Source: Jacaranda mimosifolia (lineage: Eukaryota > Streptophyta > Magnoliopsida > Lamiales > Bignoniaceae). Taken from it: a DNA stretch of 64,000 nucleotides. A program made the position numbers and the translations under genes. Where the stretch lies: the NCBI GenBank assembly GCA_018894105.1, contig CM032121.1, positions 40,580,230 to 40,644,229 of the forward strand. The letters run 5' to 3'. The notes under the pieces are model-generated. The model saw only the letters and a program-made list of their open reading frames with translations. It was not told the origin of the DNA and ran no database searches. Below, piece after piece: positions 60,761 to 64,000 of the stretch; the stretch's first letter is position 1, and the number at the start of each line of letters is the position of its first letter.

Positions 60761-60846
60761 GAATGACCCTATGATGATAAATCTTCTACGTGTTTTTTCC
60801 AGCTCTTCGGCTCCAATGTTAGTATAAAGTTCAGCTTCCACCAAAT
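60760..60846 (-). other. Possible 3'UTR exon of SEC61 gamma
   Basis: The minus strand has a good acceptor (TTCAACCTGCAG) at about 60847, followed by a less AT-rich stretch. It pairs logically with the perfect donor GTATGT 11 bases after the SEC61 gamma stop. A 30-residue open frame here (reading ELYTNIGAEELEKTRRRF) raises the alternative that it is a coding exon of an unrecognised gene. Confidence 0.3.
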
Positions 60847-61415
60847 CTGCAGGTTCAACAAAAGACGAGATAAGGGCATCATTCCCAGTCAAAGTTTAGG
60901 TATAGAAGCAGATAGCATCAGATAAATATGTCTGTTAAGATCGTGAAGCTAACAACATAAATAGGCAACTTGCTTCGTAAAACAGCACAGAACACATCCA
61001 AAACCAACACACAATAAATAGCCATGCAATATCCATCAACCAGCGAAGGAAAGTTAAATTGATAATACTGGAAAAACACTCCAGTAAATGCAATAGAGTT
61101 TTGGATTTTGTGTATTAATTTCAAGGCTCCAGTGTAATTGTTACTAAAAGACTAATACCGACTTAGTACTCGAGAATGATAGATCCAGGGAACCCTGTCG
61201 TGCTGGAGGACCAATTAGATATCACTAGACTCCAAAACTGTTGCTGCATCTTGCTTAAAAGGGATGGAAATCATGATTTTGTATTTGTTGTTTACAAAGA
61301 CAGATTTAGCTTTTACAGTAGGAATAAGGAAATGGTAATGCGTTAGAGAGGTCACGAGCAAGTCCAAAGTCGGGTACACTGCATAAATCATGAACAAGTG
61401 TCAAGCAGTTAATTA

Positions 61416-62041
61416 TGTACATTCCCTCCAATTCATTATACTATTTCAGATGCGAGGACAAAATTAGTCATAAAGCCAGTAATGGTCGGCACATCTGCCA
61501 ACCGGTCAGCAGAACTTTTAAAGCTAAAAATATCAAACCACCCAGATGCACAAACAGTTCCCCAGTTACCATTGGAGGGTGATTTACCAAAGAGGACCAA
61601 GAGTCATCCAGGCAAAGAAAATTGCAAAGGAAAACCAATACAAATCTCACACTACTGAGTTTAAAAATTATCTTGAGAAACAGATAAAACATAGTGATAT
61701 CGTTAGCCAAAAAGTTTAGGACATGAACTTTGTACATTCCCTCCATTCATTATACTATTTCAGATGCGAGGACAAAATTAGTCATGAAGCCAGTAATGGT
61801 TGGCGCATCTGCCAACCGGTTAACAGAACTCTTAAAGCTAAAAAGATCAAACCACCCAGGTGCACAAACAGTTCCTCAGTTACCATTGGAGAGTGATTTA
61901 CTGAAGAGGACCAAGAGTCATCCAGGCAAAGAAAATTGCGAAGGAAAACCAATACAAATCTCACACTACTGAGTTTCAAAAATATCTTGAGAAACAGATA
62001 AAACATAGTGATATCATTATCCAAAAAGTTTAGGACAAGAA
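61416..62041 (+). repeat. 314-base tandem duplication
   Basis: Two copies (about 61416-61729 and 61730-62041), both starting TGTACATTCCCTCC and containing TTCAGATGCGAGGACAAAAT, GCCAACCGGT and AAAGTTTAGGACA. Roughly 93 percent alike by eye. It creates mirrored reading frames on both strands. Confidence 0.9.
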
Positions 62042-62225
62042 ATTCAACAAATAATCAGAATCCGAACACTTCATTTAGATCTTGGATTTGAATGAGAAAA
62101 TACTTGAAAAAAATGGCTTCCAATGTTGAGTTTTAAAGAAAAACGCTATCCTTGCAATTATAATATATAATAGTTTACTCAATTCGATAATTTTACATGA
62201 ATACATTTGGGTTAATAAAGTTCAA

Positions 62226-62830
62226 AAATGTAATTCTTATCTCACTAAAGATGAAATACAAAGAAAATTAGTTTTTAATTAATATAGGCTTTACTTTTCA
62301 CTCCAAATGTAAAGATCTGAATAAATTATTAGATATATTTAATAGTTTATTCATATATTTTTATTATTTTCATGAATTTATTTACGTGGAAAAAGTACTA
62401 AAAAATAATCCTTATCTCACTACAAATGAAATGCAAAGAAATGAGTTTTAATTGACAAAAGCTTTATTTATCACTCCACATGTGCAGATCTGAATAATTT
62501 TTTGTAATATTTAATAGTTTATGCTTATATTTGATTATTTTCATGAATTTATTTACGTGGAAAAAGTACTAAAAAATAATCCTTATCTCACTACAAATGA
62601 AATGCAAAGAAATGAGTTTTAATTGACAAAAGCTTTACTTATCACTCCACATGTGCAGATCTGAATAATTTTTTGTAATATTTAATAGTTTATGCTTATA
62701 TTTGATTATTTTCATGAACTTATTTACGTGAAATTAGTACTACAAAAGTAATTCTTATATAAAACTAGCTTTAAATTGATATAGCCTTTAACTTTTCACT
62801 CCACATGTAAAGATCTAAATAAATATGAAT
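62226..62830 (+). repeat. 171-174-base minisatellite, about 3.5 copies
   Basis: The landmark CTTATCTCACTA occurs at 62237, 62411 and 62582, with a decayed fourth at 62753. Each unit also has CTTT(A)CTTTTCACTCCA-like text, GATCTGAATAA and TTTCATGAATTTATTTACGTG. Copies two and three are nearly identical. Confidence 0.9.
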
Positions 62831-62994
62831 ATATCATTGACCAGAATACGGTAATGTACATAAAGACAGAGATAACAAGCAGTATCAAAACCATTATAGC
62901 ATAGAAATAATTAATCAAACATCCTACGCAAAACATAGAAATTCAAAAACAAACAATATTTGAGAGAGAGAGAGAGGACATACTTCGCGAAATC

Positions 62995-63336
62995 TCAAGA
63001 TCCGACGATGATGTTATTTATCGGAATAAAAATCAGCTTCACAAAAAATGCTACGAATCCCATAACAACAAATCCTACCGCTGTACGCGTCGCCACCTTC
63101 GAGAATTCTACAAAACATTCATAGATCCATAAATTCTCATGGAAGAATAGCGAAGCAGATCGCCAATTGATTATCCAAAAATAATGTAATGAATATAACA
63201 AAAGAAAGTGTCAAAAACCCAATGTTTAAGGATGAATTTTACCTTTACGGTCGGGTTTATGGCATCTCTTCACAAGACGAATGCTATCCTTCGAGAATTC
63301 TCTCAATGGATCGAGTACTGAATCTAATGCATCCAT
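62995..63336 (-). CDS. SEC61G: Protein translocase subunit SEC61 gamma
   Basis: Two exons: 63243-63336 and 62995-63107; 68 residues, the usual plant length. SEC61 gamma is the small tail-anchored subunit of the ER protein-conducting channel. Features: N-terminal amphipathic helix [36 protein letters not shown], then one transmembrane helix ([20 protein letters not shown]) and the [10 protein letters not shown] tail. The start is the only ATG giving the conserved MDA N terminus. An acidic/basic pattern and the intron after DRK match the family. Confidence 0.96.
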
Positions 63337-63521
63337 GTTCACCTTTTCTGCTCTGTATTGATTCTTCTCTCTTCAACGAGCGAAAAAGAAATTAGCTAGC
63401 AAATTTAGGCGCTATAGCTCAATTCTATTTACTTATATTCTGCTCAATACATGTTCCCTTATGGCTGTCTGATTTAAGTGGGTTCGAATCAGGATTTATC
63501 GTATTATTTAGTGGGCCCGCT

Positions 63522-63540
63522 TTAGAGCCCAAGCCCAACA
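63522..63540 (+). promoter_or_regulatory. Site II elements upstream of SEC61 gamma
   Basis: TGGGCCC at 63522-63528, with AGCCCA twice just beyond, about 190 bases upstream of the start codon. Site II/TCP-type motifs as in other housekeeping genes here. Confidence 0.45.
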
Positions 63541-63612
63541 CGCTTTTGTAACTTGTCAAAGCAAGTAAAGCCCACTGCCATAGAAATATCTATTTTTCTT
63601 AATAATTATAAG

Positions 63613-64000
63613 TAGGGCTATCAACGGGTCGGATTTGAATCGGATCTACCATATTCAAATTCGAATCCGATTAACAAAATTCATACCCGAATCCAACCCG
63701 AAATCCTATAGTATCTTTGTTAATTAGTACCATATTCGAATCCAATAGATATCCAAAACCCGACTACAAAATCCGACCCAAATTTTTTTCTTTTAATTTT
63801 TATAAAAATATTGTATTTATAAAGTCAATATATGTCATATTTAAATTTTTAATAATTTTTTATTATATATTAGTCAAAAAATTAAATATTTGAATACTAA
63901 ACTTCCTTTTCACATTATATTAATGTATAAACAAGCTATTATATGTTATTATATTTGATATTTTATCAATATTCCTCTTATTTTTCAAGTTAAAATAGTA
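63613..64000. mobile_element. hAT-type MITE, second copy, cut by window end
   Basis: Starts TAGGGCTATCAACGGGTC and tracks the element at 36223-36929 closely (CGAATCCGATTAACAAAATT and TTATATATTAGTCAAAAA blocks). The right end lies beyond the window. The expected duplication is ATTATAAG (63605-63612). Confidence 0.85.

Noticed and set aside
61468..62024. Two similar minus-strand frames (92 and 80 codons)
   Set aside because: They resemble each other only because of the 314-base tandem duplication; no protein family is recognisable.
62226..62830. Regular direct repeats considered as a CRISPR-like array
   Set aside because: Units are 171-174 bases with no short repeat/unique spacer structure, and the genome is a plant; it is a minisatellite.
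63480..63490. GGTTCGAATC resembling a tRNA B box
   Set aside because: No cloverleaf or A box can be built around it.

Overview
The window is nuclear DNA from a flowering plant. Genes have many short exons with GT-AG introns in an AT-rich background, there is a plant-type single-piece tRNA-Leu(AAG), and the proteins are plant lineages (CYP94 P450, peroxisomal sulfite oxidase, PPR protein, plastid bL27c, plant TOM20, farnesol kinase). The form of TOM20 and the other proteins suggests a eudicot, perhaps an asterid; that is an inference by eye. Exon-intron models were built by hand from splice signals and reading-phase checks; no alignment or database search was run.

Layout: CYP94-type P450 (-, 999-2528); sulfite oxidase, 12 exons (-, 6521-17771), whose 6.8 kb fifth intron holds a 3.8 kb inverted repeat and a GC-rich MITE; intronless E-class PPR gene (+, 19521-20990); DUF642 cell-wall protein gene with an apparent frameshift (+, 22301-23604); plastid M48 metallopeptidase, PGM48-like (-, 24290-26952); DCD-domain asparagine-rich protein, NRP-like (-, 28436-30119, with a 5'UTR intron to about 31372); a transposon-rich gap with a solo-LTR-like element and several MITEs (31.9-37 kb); TOM20 (+, 37192-40660); single-exon ribonucleotide reductase small subunit (-, 42698-43687) with E2F-type promoter sites; a MITE cluster surrounding a broken farnesol kinase copy (46113-47078); the intact farnesol/phytol kinase (+, 49840-51994); a conserved gene of unknown function (+, 54209-56392); tRNA-Leu (56934-57014); plastid ribosomal protein bL27c (+, 57992-59804); SEC61 gamma (-, 62995-63336) with a probable 3'UTR intron full of tandem repeats.

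The genes are mostly housekeeping or organelle functions (peroxisome, mitochondrion, plastid, ER) and show no shared pathway or operon-like logic. The best leads are structural: the intronic inverted repeat in SOX, the DUF642 frameshift, the farnesol kinase relic carved up by MITEs, and several MITEs whose 8-bp target-site duplications are readable directly. I did not find convincing evidence of a new biological system.
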